This document shows positions 45,409 through 57,708 of a DNA stretch of 64,000 nucleotides, in pieces. The position numbers were made by a program, and so were the translations under genes. The DNA comes from Coprinus comatus (lineage: Eukaryota; Basidiomycota; Agaricomycetes; Agaricales; Agaricaceae): the NCBI GenBank assembly GCA_034638255.1, contig JAWPGT010000009.1, forward strand, positions 496,001 through 560,000, given 5' to 3'. The notes beneath the pieces were generated by a model. The model was not told the origin of the DNA, searched no databases, and saw only the letters and a program-made list of their open reading frames with translations. Position 1 is the first letter of the stretch, and the number at the start of each line of letters is the position of its first letter.

Positions 45409-45493
45409 CTGCCCCAGAGAGACTTGAACTCTCGATCTTCTGATTGATCTGTTGCTAACAGTCAGACGCCTTAACCAGCTGGGCCATGGGGCA
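45409..45493 (-). tRNA. tRNA-Asn (GTT) with 11-nt intron
   Basis: Same mature sequence as the genes at 30.18 and 30.56 kb. The intron reads GCAACAGATCA, one base different from the arm A copy. It sits at the inner border of arm B of the inverted duplication. Confidence 0.93.
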
Positions 45494-46422
45494 CATGTTA
45501 GCAGTGACTGACCCTGTACCTCCCAGTGGAGCAGTACCACGGTAGAAAGCACCTCATTTAGAGCACACACACCCACTATTCTCACAGTTTAGGGGGGGAA
45601 AAAACAGAGAATGATTTATGGTCTGTCATGTCGTTGCTTCGTTATATGTTTGCTCATAGATTTCCACCAGGTCTCAGTCTTGTATTTGGCCAGCAAGTCG
45701 GTCCTCTCGCAGACGGTCTTAAAACCCCGCCATTTTCGACTCTGAGATAATAGCCTTAGAAGGTTTAATCAGTTAGAACCTTGCATCCTCATGAATGAAA
45801 CGCCCGGGACGCCCGAGCCAGGGAAATGCTGATATTCGAACAGACGGTCTAGCCAGGCTTATAACCCTACTGTATTCGTGCCGATTGTCAATCCAATTCA
45901 TCTTCTGATTTTCTTCGAATAGGACATCTTCCCCGTTTAACATTGTAGTACTTGACAGGATATACCCATGGGTAAAACAACCCCGGTCCTTTAGAAGGTC
46001 TCCGCATAGTGCAGTAGGTCCGGAAATTTCAATATGATTTTCCACGTTTCTTCTTAATCATATCACTCTAAAGATACCGATACGTCTTTAATTCTTGGGA
46101 TGCCAATCCCTACTAATGATCGCTTGACATAATTAATCAGTCCTTGGCGTTCATCAATTAACAACGACTGGTTGTTGTAACTTGGCAACAAAGTTAAGTT
46201 GGGATACTACTCATGTACCTGGAATCGATACTATGTGCCGTGCGGTGCGGCGTGGATCATACTATTTTTATGCTTTTATGGTCTGCCAAGTACCCTTAAA
46301 TATTGAACTTCCTTTGCAGTGATAGGGAGACACAACATATCCACTCTGAAATCACAATTCGAATAAGGCCTCATTTTAGAGGATACATTGTTCAATTCTA
46401 CATCACTTATCACTACTATTAT
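45494..46422. other. Duplicated non-coding stretch in arm B
   Basis: No gene supported; it mirrors 29257-30175. Confidence 0.4.
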
Positions 46423-46959
46423 CTAGCAGGAACATTCAACAGACTGGAGATACCAGTCAACCACAGACGAAAAAGTAGTTCCTGCAAGACCCTCGATGAA
46501 AGTGGCAGTCGTTGCACAACTCCACCCTTTGGCAGAATGTTGGTTGGTAACTTGGAAGAGATTTTCGGTGGGCTCTTCAATGAAAGTAGCTCCAACGGTC
46601 TATAAAAAAAAAAGTGTTAGAAATGTTGTACTTTCTTCAAACCGCAAGGAAACGTGAAATTGGATTTACATATCCCTGATGCGATGGTGCAGTCCTAAGT
46701 AATTCTACACCAATAACTAGCCAAAAAACCGGACGGTTAGTATATTTTGTAGTCATCGCATTGACAGGATTGACTTACAGGCATTGAAGTCAGCCAGAAT
46801 CTGGACTTGCGGAGTCGAATCTGGGACTGGAGCACTCGGGATGTAAGTGAAATTGCAAGTGGCAAGTTCACCAACGTCATCCCCTGGTGCTTGAGCAGTT
46901 GCAATAGCCACCACAGAAGCAAGGGTGACAAGGTTGCGAATGATATTCTTGAAAGCCAT
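46423..46959 (-). CDS. Small secreted four-cysteine protein (copy 2)
   Basis: Exons 46779-46959, 46670-46716 and 46423-46599 have the same lengths (181, 47 and 177 nt) as copy 1 at 28720-29256. The protein reads identically; I found only one exonic change, a synonymous Phe codon at the start of exon 2. Signal peptide, LATCNFTYIP, GWSC and VECSC motifs are as in copy 1. The upstream region, including the TATA-like box, is nearly identical too, so both copies are probably expressed alike. The opposite orientation reflects the inverted duplication. Confidence 0.85.
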
Positions 46960-48696
46960 TGAAGTAGTTTGTGTTTGGAAATAAGAAAGAGAGGGATTTT
47001 CTTATGATTCAAGCTCTTCACCATTCCCTCATTTTATATCTTTTCTCGCTACTACTCGTGGATTCAATCGTCTTATGTTTTGTTTGGATAAAGGATTTGT
47101 CACCACACAAACGGCCTGAAGCCGCCGCCATTCTCGACTCTGGGAAGATAACAATGCGATTCCTCGCATCAAATATCCGGGACCTCCGAGTGGGAAATAA
47201 TACCTTTACTCTCCCCCAAAAAAGTACCTTCGCCAGGCTATCATGCATGACTGAATAGACTCACCGATCGAAGTCTGACAAAAGTATTACCCTCATGCTT
47301 CTGAAACGAGTAGAACTCATTCCGTCCACATGGTCGTACCACTGTGCCGTTAAACCATATCCTTTTTACATTGGCAACAGGTATGTCGAAAAGTTCTACC
47401 GTGACATGAACACACAGCCTTTTCAACTCACCCTTGACAACGAAAAATACAGGGTAGGGAAATTTTCCAATTTCTAGAAAATAAATGATAATTTTGGATT
47501 TGTGATTAAATATTCCTTCAGATAGTTAGATTCAGTGTTTAGTGGCAGTTCCGACCACCTAATAATCGAAAAATTATCTTTGCCTTCTAATTATCATTAC
47601 CACCAACTTATCACCACTGTCACCGTCTGTATAACGACTTAACATACATTGTACGGAGTCTGACTATAAAAATTAAATCAACTCCACATAGAGTACTCAT
47701 TAAAATACTGATCACGATACATCTCCTACCGACATTGACAGATAGAAAGAAATTTGCTATTGATACCAAGAGTCTCTAAACACTATAAACTTTATACCAC
47801 ACCCACTGGCATGCACACATTGATAAAAATGGAAATAAAAATAAAAACAGAAATCATCGGGGTTCTCGGTGATTTCCTTTGCTTTACATGACAACGTTCA
47901 ATGTTCACAAATCAGTGTTTTTACTTTTATTCTCAAAGGGAGCGTGCCTTAGGTTCGAGTAAAAACGGAGTCCGAATCACCGTGTCAGTATTAGATTAGT
48001 ATTATGTAGTACTACCATCTGACTATTATCTAATATACCACCACTACCACCTGGAATTAGTACTCACGATCTCCGGTCATTAATGCCCATACCACAGCCT
48101 CCGCATATCTAACCGGCTTCCATTAGTATTGAATATCTGATATAGAATATTAGGGTGATATTAGCCGACACGGGGGGAACACTATGTATGTATGTAGGCG
48201 AAAGAAACAATTCAATTAGATCTACAACTATGTAGTGACCATCAAAAAAAAACCGAAGATCATTTCGTCACTGGGATTTTATGTTGGTCTGTTGGGGATA
48301 AGTAATCACATTGGAATATTCATGGAATATACTGGAATATAATTGGTACAATTAGTGGGGCGGGAGTCTCACAGCGATAAAACTACTTCGATATTAAGTT
48401 GTTGGAAACGGTGAGGACGATGTAGGTAATATCTAGATATGTATATCAGGTGCGATGCTCCACAATGGTGTAATAGGATATATAAAGTATTGAGGAACAG
48501 AAGCCACAAGGGGGGTTTACCTTACCAGAAAGGTTCAAAAAAACATGGTACTGTAGATGTCTAGAATACCTACAATAAACAAAGAATACTCTAGCCAACC
48601 AAGGACATCAAACATATCTAACTAAAACTACAAAAAAAATCACCTACACAAAAAAAAAACACAATCCCCCCATTCCAACTATGTAAATCAAGTGTC
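46960..48696. other. Arm B flank and intergenic region, no further gene
   Basis: Up to 47983 this is the duplicated promoter side of the secreted-protein gene and includes the empty target site of the fold-back element at about 47570-47580. From 47984 to 48696 I see only AT-rich spacer and the 3' flank of RVB2. Confidence 0.5.
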
Positions 48697-50607
<1,911 letters not shown>

Positions 50608-51825
50608 ATGCTGGCCTCAGTCCGGGGCTCACTACGCTCCTCATTCGCCTCGGCGCGTGCCCAGCTTCTCTCGCGTCCACCTTCACGCGTTGGTCCATTC
50701 ATTCCCTCCGCGTCCTACGCAACTGAAATATGGAAAAACTCTTCAAATACTGAAGCTAAGAACGCCTTTGCACGCACTGAAGCTCTTTTCAAAACTTATA
50801 AACCCGTCTCGCCTGGTATTCGTCATCTTAAACGTCCTATCAATGATCATATCTGGGAAGGTCGTCCTGTTCGTCTTCTCACGGTGGCGCGTAGAAAGAA
50901 GGGTGGTCGTAATGCTCATGGTCACATAACCGTTCGTCACCGAGGTGGAGGTCACCGACAACGTATACGCGTTGTAGACTTTATGCGCATGGAGCCTGGT
51001 ATACATGATGTTGTTCGTATTGAATACGACCCTGGTCGCTCATCACATATTGCACTTGTACGGAATAGAGATGAGAAGGCAGAGGGAATGAAGAAATGGA
51101 GTTATATTCTGGCTACGGAAGGAATGAGAGCGGGTGATGAAGTGCAGAGCTTCAGGAAAGGCATTCCCGAAGGATTTATTCCAGGATTTAACCTCAACGA
51201 AAACGCAGAGGCTGGCTCAATAGAGGCCTCTGCACAATCCCTTGCACTGGGTCTCTTGCGAACCCTCACTCTCAAGCCGGGCAATGTCCTACCCCTACGC
51301 CTTATCCCACCCGGCACCATCATCCATAATGTTTCACTCAAACCACTAGGACCCGCTATCCTTGTTCGTTCTGCCGGCTCCTTCGGTCAAGTCGTTGCAC
51401 ACGAAGACGGTGGTCGTTATGTTCAAGTACAGCTACAGAGTGGTGAAGTGCGCAAGGTACTTCGTGACTGTTGTGCTACCATTGGCAAAGTCAGCAACTC
51501 GCTCTGGAAGCACAGAAACTTGGGTAAGGCTGGTCGTGCACGCTGGCTCGGCCGCAGGCCGTCTGTTCGTGGTATGGCCATGAATGCGTAAGTCTCCTTT
51601 CCTTTGTGAATATATGTGCATGATTCTAAACTTGTTGGCAGTTGTGACCATCCTCATGGTGGTGGACGTGGTAAATCCAAGTCCAACAAGCATCCCGTGT
51701 CTATTTGGGGCTGGGGAACAAAGGGTACACGTACGAGGAAACCTGGACCCAAGGGACCCAAGAACAGCAATAAAATGGTCATCCGCGAACGTCCTAGAGG
51801 AGCAGAGAAACGCGGTCGTGCTTAG
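50608..51825 (+). CDS. RML2: Mitochondrial large ribosomal subunit protein uL2m
   Basis: Exons 50608-51587 and 51642-51825 give 387 residues. A mitochondrial targeting sequence rich in Arg/Ser and lacking acids ([20 protein letters not shown]) precedes the uL2 body: [100 protein letters not shown], and across the intron [12 protein letters not shown], where the conserved HPHGGG loop sits near the peptidyl-transferase centre. The 50608 ATG begins the targeting peptide and is preferred to an upstream in-frame one at 50527 that overlaps the RVB2 side. Confidence 0.93.
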
Positions 51826-51943
51826 ACTTTACTCAATATCCATTCACATATATTATTAATGTCCTTTTTCCGCTTTGCACTAATGTTGAGAAGCCAATCT
51901 AATCGTGCTATGAAAGGGACCCTACCTAATCGTATGTGACCGT

Positions 51944-52234
51944 TCATTCTTCCTCACTTTCCTCTTCTCCCTCATCATCCTCCGACTTGACATTTTGTTT
52001 GAGTTCCTTGTTCAACTCGGCCTTTCCAACTGCATCCCTCCAAGCTGTCAGTTCATTTCCAATTTGATCTTTTGCTTTTGCGATCGTATCATGGAGAGCA
52101 GTATAATATGCCTTTTGATCTGAAGTAGATGTAGTTCCAACTACAAATTCATGTGTTTGTGATGTTGGTAGATCAGTTGGTTGGATTCCAGATGGAGGGC
52201 TGAGGGTATATGTTATTGTGATGGAGCTTGACAT
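51944..52234 (-). CDS. GON7: EKC/KEOPS complex subunit Gon7
   Basis: A single-exon 96-residue frame: ITITYTLSPPSGIQPTDLPT, SQTHEFVVG, YYTALHDTIAKAKDQIGNEL, TAWRDAVGKAELNKE, then an acidic tail. This is the fungal Gon7 pattern (SQTHEF, then a helix and NE-L-W-D-VG). Gon7 binds Kae1 in the KEOPS complex, which makes the t6A37 modification on ANN-decoding tRNAs, among them the tRNA-Asn encoded three times in this window. Tail-to-tail with uL2m. Confidence 0.85.
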   Translation of the reverse strand: MSSSITITYTLSPPSGIQPTDLPTSQTHEFVVGTTSTSDQKAYYTALHDTIAKAKDQIGNELTAWRDAVGKAELNKELKQNVKSEDDEGEEESEEE

Positions 52235-53315
52235 GAGTGTTGGAATAGAGATATCGGTTATTTGTCTTTGTTTCGTTTCTTCTTTTCATTGTCTTGACAA
52301 GGTGGTTTTTGATCCGTCTTGCTCTTCCGTCCCTCCGTTAAATGAGAAAGAAATTCTGATTTTTTACTTATCGATTTGCGAGTAAGTAAATTGATAAAAA
52401 TCATTTAATCAGGCTTATATGAATCATATCATACTTAAGGTAAAGCTAAGTACGTCCTAAATTTAATTACTTTCCGATCCCATCCGTTATAAAATTATAT
52501 CCTGACTTGTTCTGACTACTTTTACGTTATAATCACCGAACCGAAGGACCCAAAAAAAAAAAGGTGTTTCGACTGTCCAGTCAGAGTCAAGCACCAAGTA
52601 TAAAATCTTGCGGACATTTTCTATAATCATTAAAAACTGATAAGAAGCGATTGTATATATCATCCAATCCAATACAACGCGTCGGTATGCATTGATTATC
52701 TCGTTAAAAAAGATTAAAATTCATGCCCATGATGAGAGCAACCCTTTCCGGTCCTTATCTACCGGAAATATGAACCCACGTGCGCCAATATTTTTTTTAA
52801 ACGTAAAACCAATTACCGCACCTACAGGATCAGCGCTGTTTTTTTCCTATATATAAATACTCGCCTTTCGTTTCCTCTATCCTTTTTTTTCTTTTGATAT
52901 CTACACACCACAAAACTTTATAAAAGATGGTCAAGATGGATGGATTCGCTCTTTAACGACGAGAAGTACTTCAACGTTAACATTTTCTCTCGTCGTTAAA
53001 GGAATAATTTTTTTTTCGGCTTTGAACCCCCGCTAACCGGATTCAACGTTCAGCGTGGGCATCGACCAAAAACCGAAAACCGAACCCTCGAACCTACAAA
53101 TTTTACTACACTACCCCTTTGGTTATTCCAGATCCAAAGAACGGAACCTATAGACCTTATCTTAAAGAACTTGTCCGTTCAACTTTTGGACTAGTATTTC
53201 AAAACACCAACACTTTTGCGAAAGCAACGAACTTATAGACATTATCCTACCCTACCCTATCCTATCCTAACAACAACAACACCCTCTACATTATATACGA
53301 AAAAAAAAAAGGAAC
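52235..53315. other. Intergenic; contains a 14-bp-arm hairpin
   Basis: About 1.1 kb without a gene. A perfect 14-bp inverted repeat (52951-52964 with 52988-53001, CTTTAACGACGAGA) has a 23-nt loop. A TATATAAA box at 52851-52858 could mark a promoter but no gene start is near. Pyrimidine-rich sequence precedes the methyltransferase ATG. Confidence 0.45.
52951..53001. repeat. Perfect inverted repeat, 14-bp arms
   Basis: CTTTAACGACGAGA and its exact complement with a 23-nt loop. Confidence 0.85.
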
Positions 53316-54888
53316 ATGACCAGAAATTCACCCTTAAACTCGTCAAGTTTCCCAACACCTACCTCAACTTCAACTCCATCAAAAATAAAAATACCATTAT
53401 CACCAACATCCTCACTTCCACCACTTTCCCAACTCCAAACCACAACAACATTACAAATCTCAACCGCACTTGATAATTTACGTCTTTTATATTGGCCACC
53501 ACCACCTATTCCACTTCCTAAAACTATTGTTATTCCAAAACGGAATTTACCTAAACATCTTCAATCTATTTCTCTTGTTTTGAATTCTGGTTCGAATTCG
53601 GTTCCGGATTCTGGATATGCTTCTGGTGTTAATTCGGATGATGAAGATGAAGATGAAGGTGATGGGAAAAATAAATCTCGGATAAGGGAAGGAGAGGAAT
53701 GGATGGAACCAGATATTAATCAAGATATAGAAAATGATTTAGAAGTTTTACGTGCTGATGTTTTTGAGAGGACTTTTGCTATTAGATGGATTACTGGGTT
53801 TATTTCGAAAAGTGATATGTGGATTGAACTTGAAGAAACGGAGGCGGGTGATAATAGAGATAAAGATGGGGATGAGGGGGAAGGGGATGAAGGGGTTACT
53901 ACGGATAGTGATGATGATGTTGGTGAGGAATTGGAATTGGAATCTAGAAGAATGAAATTGTTAGAAGAAGCTACATCTCTATTGACAGCTTTTACAGCTG
54001 ATGAAGAGGAAGAAGAATTTGCTTTAGCTCGAACTTTCATTTCCCACTACCAAGAATAGATGGCAAGGACGAGGAGGACGAAGTGGAGAAGGTGTTGAAA
54101 GTGGAATTAAATGATGCACCAGTATCAAAAAAGTAGATCATACTTCTGTGGGATTGCAAAGTTGGGGAAGTTCAATTTTGTTAGCGGAACGTATGGTTGC
54201 TTCAAGTGTTACATTTTCACTTGATTCTTCTTCGGCAAGTCGTCATAATCGCCGAGGGAAATCGATGAGAATATTGGAATTGGGAGCTGGGACTGGTTTG
54301 CTTAGCATCGTCACTGCTAAAGTTTTGGCGTACAACTCCGACAGCGCAGATAACGATAACGATAATCAGAACAAAAAACTCAAACCAATTATCGTAGCAA
54401 CGGATTATCATCCTGATGTTTTGGAAAATTTATCCAAAAACGTCGAAACGAATTTCCCGAATCATGAAGATGATGATTCTCCACCAATTATCGTCAAATG
54501 TTTAGATTGGGAATATCCTAGTTTTGAAAAACCGTTAGATGAACGGTTTGATTTAATTTTTGCTGCTGATGTTATTTATCATCCTGATCATGCTAGTTGG
54601 ATTAAAAGTTGCGTTGAGAAAGTGTTACGTCTTCCCTTGGATGATGATGGACAACTTGATGAAGGAGGAGTGTTTTGGTTGATGATTCCGATTCGGACAA
54701 CAGGTAGACACGATGGAATGTATGCCACTGTTGATGTTCTTTTTCCTGAGAAGAAAAGGGAACAGGGAATTGAAGATACGTTGCCAAAGTTGGTGATTTT
54801 AGAAAAACAGGAGATTGGAAGACAAGGAGGTGTTGGAAGGGCGGATGAAGGTGGTTATAAGCTGTTTAAGATTGGATGGGAAACATAG
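53316..54888 (+). CDS. Family-16 (METTL-type) protein methyltransferase, two apparent 1-nt deletions
   Basis: The coding sequence is written in three frames. An N-terminal, acidic fungal-specific part runs 53316 to about 54037; then RIDGKDEEDEVEKVLKVELN and DAPVSKK in the next frame; then from about 54133 DHTSVGLQSWGSSILLAERM and the SAM-binding RILELGAGTGLLSIVTAKVL, VATDYHPDVLENLSKNVE and FDLIFAADVIYHPDHASWIK. The order is that of methyltransf_16 enzymes (METTL21/22 kin), which methylate lysines of proteins. The frames join if one base is missing in TTTC at about 54035-54038 and one A in the run at 54127-54132; with both restored the length is 524 residues without interruption. Substrate unknown. 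No intron signals explain the switches well. Confidence 0.75.
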
Positions 54889-55104
54889 AGTGTAGAGATT
54901 GATTTGTCGCATGTATATACCTATCGTATTGTAGAGTTTTCTGTTTTTATATCATAGTTTTTTGGGTTTGGATTTCGATCGTCAATAAAAGAGAGATGTT
55001 CCGTTGAAGTGATCCGCCAAGTAATGGGAAAATGCTTAGTCATCACTCTGGCGATTTTTTGAGGATGGCTTGAACCGGCCAATTTCCTCAGACTTTAACC
55101 AGCC

Positions 55105-55425
55105 ATGCATCTTATGTATACCCTCGATAATAATGGCAAGAGAGTCTACACTCTGAAGGTACGCATTCTTTGGTTATATCGTTCTTGAAAAATCGTGCTC
55201 AATAAAGTCAAGTAGAAAGTCACCGATGATGCCAAAATCACAAAGTCTGCTCACCCTGGTACGCTTTTTCTTATTTTACGACTGTCTGCATGCAAAATGT
55301 TTGATACTCGTATGTGATGTATTATAGCTCGTTTCTCGCCAGATGATAAATTCTCTCGTCATCGTGTAACAATCAAAAAGAGATATGGTGTTCTTCTCAC
55401 TCAATTGCCTGCAAAGCCTCTGTAA
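55105..55425 (+). CDS. NOP10: H/ACA snoRNP subunit Nop10
   Basis: Three exons (55105-55158, 55216-55258, 55328-55425) encode 64 residues, each too short to stand out as an open frame. The protein reads [20 protein letters not shown], then [20 protein letters not shown] and [20 protein letters not shown], the complete conserved Nop10 with [15 protein letters not shown]. It is a core protein of box H/ACA particles that guide rRNA pseudouridylation, bound to Cbf5 in the nucleolus. Phases and family length agree exactly. It lies 217 bp after the methyltransferase stop. Confidence 0.95.
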
Positions 55426-56229
55426 AAGAATCTTCTTCCAACCAATATATTCTCACATCTCTCTATACAAAAAAAAAATTCTCTTCTCAACACACTCTCC
55501 ACCTTTGAAAATTCACAAACGCTTGCGGTTAGGAGGAAAGGAAAAGAGAAACTGGGACATGTAATATCACATCACATACACCAGATATGGTTCTTATGGG
55601 ACTGTTTGCATTTTCTGACAAGGGGGAAGCAGGGTTTAAACGAAGTGTTATCAACATGTTTTTTGTGATTGTATGATATCTTTGTGCCGTATTATATTGA
55701 CTTTTCACAAGAAATCACTGAATTTAGGCGTCTTCTCCGATTTGGCCGATTGGTGCGCTTGTTTTTTTTTTTTACTGGAAACTTGAAAGTGGTATCCTTG
55801 TTTTATACTCCTTGTTAATTAGTTTCATTTTTCTGACTCTTATACTTCGCTTACCGTTGTATGAGAGTACAAGTGTCAACATGTCGTGGCAGCGCTTATT
55901 GGTAATTATCAAGAGAATGACATGAACAACTTGCCTGAATACTCTGCGGGAACTGCCACGGTTCCTGTAGGTTACGGCCTGGTTTCCGTTTTGAATTCGA
56001 ACTGCCCAAAAGAAAACTGCCTCATAATCGGATCATGACGGTGGTCAAAGGATAGTCCAGGGATGGTCACTAAAATTCATTCTTGGCACGCGCTAAGAGC
56101 GCGCGATATAAAGAAGGCGCTGACAGGCTAGGGCTCGACTGCGCACATAAACCAACCCCACACACTTGCCACACACTCCGCAGTCAATCCCTCATCCAGC
56201 CCATAATCCACTTTCGAGCGCGACCGACA
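55426..56229. other. Intergenic; TATA box for the third secreted-protein gene
   Basis: No gene is seen. TATAAAG at 56107-56113 lies about 120 bp before the next ATG. Confidence 0.45.
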
Positions 56230-56835
56230 ATGATGACTATCAGAAGATTGGTGGCTGTTACTGTTATAGTGTCTATGTCTGCTTTGGCTATGGCTATACC
56301 GAATCCGAGTCCGATGAATCGAAGTTCTAAATCAACACTGTTTATTGTACCAACGGATCTTGCTACTTGTACATATACTTTCATGCCTAATGTTCGAGTC
56401 GACCCGCGTGTTATTGATGTTGGTTCTGAATTCAATTATAGTAAGTTCATCCTACTACCACGCGTAATTATTCACATTAACTTCTTTCTCTCTATCAATA
56501 TTTAGTGACTGCAATTGATTTACATTCGGCAGTACCTTCTCATAGTGGCTACGTGAGTTTTCCTTCCCCTTTCTCTTTACATTGGGTGTTCGATTCTTAT
56601 TTCTGACAATTCTCTTCTAAATTTATGCATACATTGGCATGTATAGACTTCAAGCACTACTATTTTAGGAATCCACGACGATATGTTTATCGCTCAGAAT
56701 CAATTATCAGCAGCTGGTTGGTCATGTAAACGAACTTCAAAGTTTGTAACTGGTCTTACTGGTAAGACTTTACATGGTTTGAATCCGATGATCGGGTGGT
56801 ATGTGGTGTCGGTGGATTGTGATTGTTCAAATTGA
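56230..56835 (+). CDS. Small secreted four-cysteine protein, diverged paralogue (copy 3)
   Basis: Exons 56230-56440, 56506-56552 and 56647-56835 give 148 residues. The signal peptide (LVAVTVIVSMSALAMA) is followed by motifs in the same order as copies 1 and 2: LATCTYTFMPN, SEFNY, AVPSHSGY, NQLSAAGWSCKRTSKF, VTGLTGKTL, WYVVSVDCDCSN. The four cysteines (C...C...C-x-C) and the 47-nt middle exon with identical phases are conserved although much of the sequence is not. A second Met follows the first directly; either may start. No known domain recognised. Confidence 0.85.
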
Positions 56836-57708
56836 TGATTGTTGACATCGATCTCGAGTTTTGGGACTAAGGATTGGGGACTGGGGACTGAGATTGGGGA
56901 GCGGAGGGAAGGTGGAATTTGAGTACTTAGTGTGGTATCAATCGTGCAATTTTTTTTTTCTAGTTGAAATCTTTGTGAAATCTTGAAGTTTGGACAACGC
57001 ATTTTTCTTTTGTGGACATACTTATTATTTACTTATTGTACTTCTAGGAGCTGTATTATACTTTATTTAGCTTGTTGTTATTTCAAACAAACTCGGATTC
57101 AATAGTCCCTGAGAAATCCTGAAATGTGTTGTTATTGTGCAGTATGCCTCTTAGAACATTTACTGTTTTGAACCCGATTGATTTATCTTGTGACGTACAG
57201 TATCGAGCTTTCGTGTCGAGCTTTCACAGGACTTAGTACTAAAAATAAGTTAACTCAATTTGATCGTGTGGGGATAAGACGAGTCCCACACTACGTTACT
57301 GGGAAATACAAAAGGCTAGCTAAGAACCTGTACTCGTACTCCACTGAAAAACACGAAGTGATATTAAATCCAACTGCAATGTCGAATTTCGTTTCATTTT
57401 GTATAATTGTTGTCCAAATTGAGACCCAGAGGGTCATCTAGGGTTGAAGCAATATAGATCAGGTAGTATTATAGAATGCTTATTTTCAAATTCAATAAAC
57501 TCTTTTGAGAAGTTTTTCAAGACGATTAACCAACACTCTTTAATGTGTATGCATATGGTTGCTGGAACTGGGATCAGAGATTGGAATCGATTCATCAACA
57601 CGTCCAGAACGCGTCCTCTAATGAGACACCACGTGACTACCGCGTTAATCTGATGAAAGCGTGACTTGTCGCGTCCAATCACTCCTTCAACAACACACAC
57701 ACCGCACA
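56836..57708. other. Intergenic, no gene recognised
   Basis: About 870 bp. Short frames only; it contains repeats of GGGGACTG/GATTGGGGA around 56871-56900. The SMC4 promoter must lie at the right end. Confidence 0.4.

Larger units (their letters stand above)
45409..47983. repeat. Arm B of the large inverted segmental duplication
   Basis: Reverse-complement counterpart of 26898-30260 without the 805-bp fold-back insertion. It contains tRNA-Asn, an identical small secreted protein gene and its promoter. Homology stops at the tRNA 3' end on one side and near 47983 on the other. Confidence 0.9.

Noticed and set aside
54148..54888. Methyltransferase catalytic part as a separate gene starting at GTG/Met near 54148
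   Set aside because: Conserved sequence (VELNDAPV, DHTSVGLQSWG) continues upstream in adjacent frames, so it is the 3' part of one broken coding sequence.
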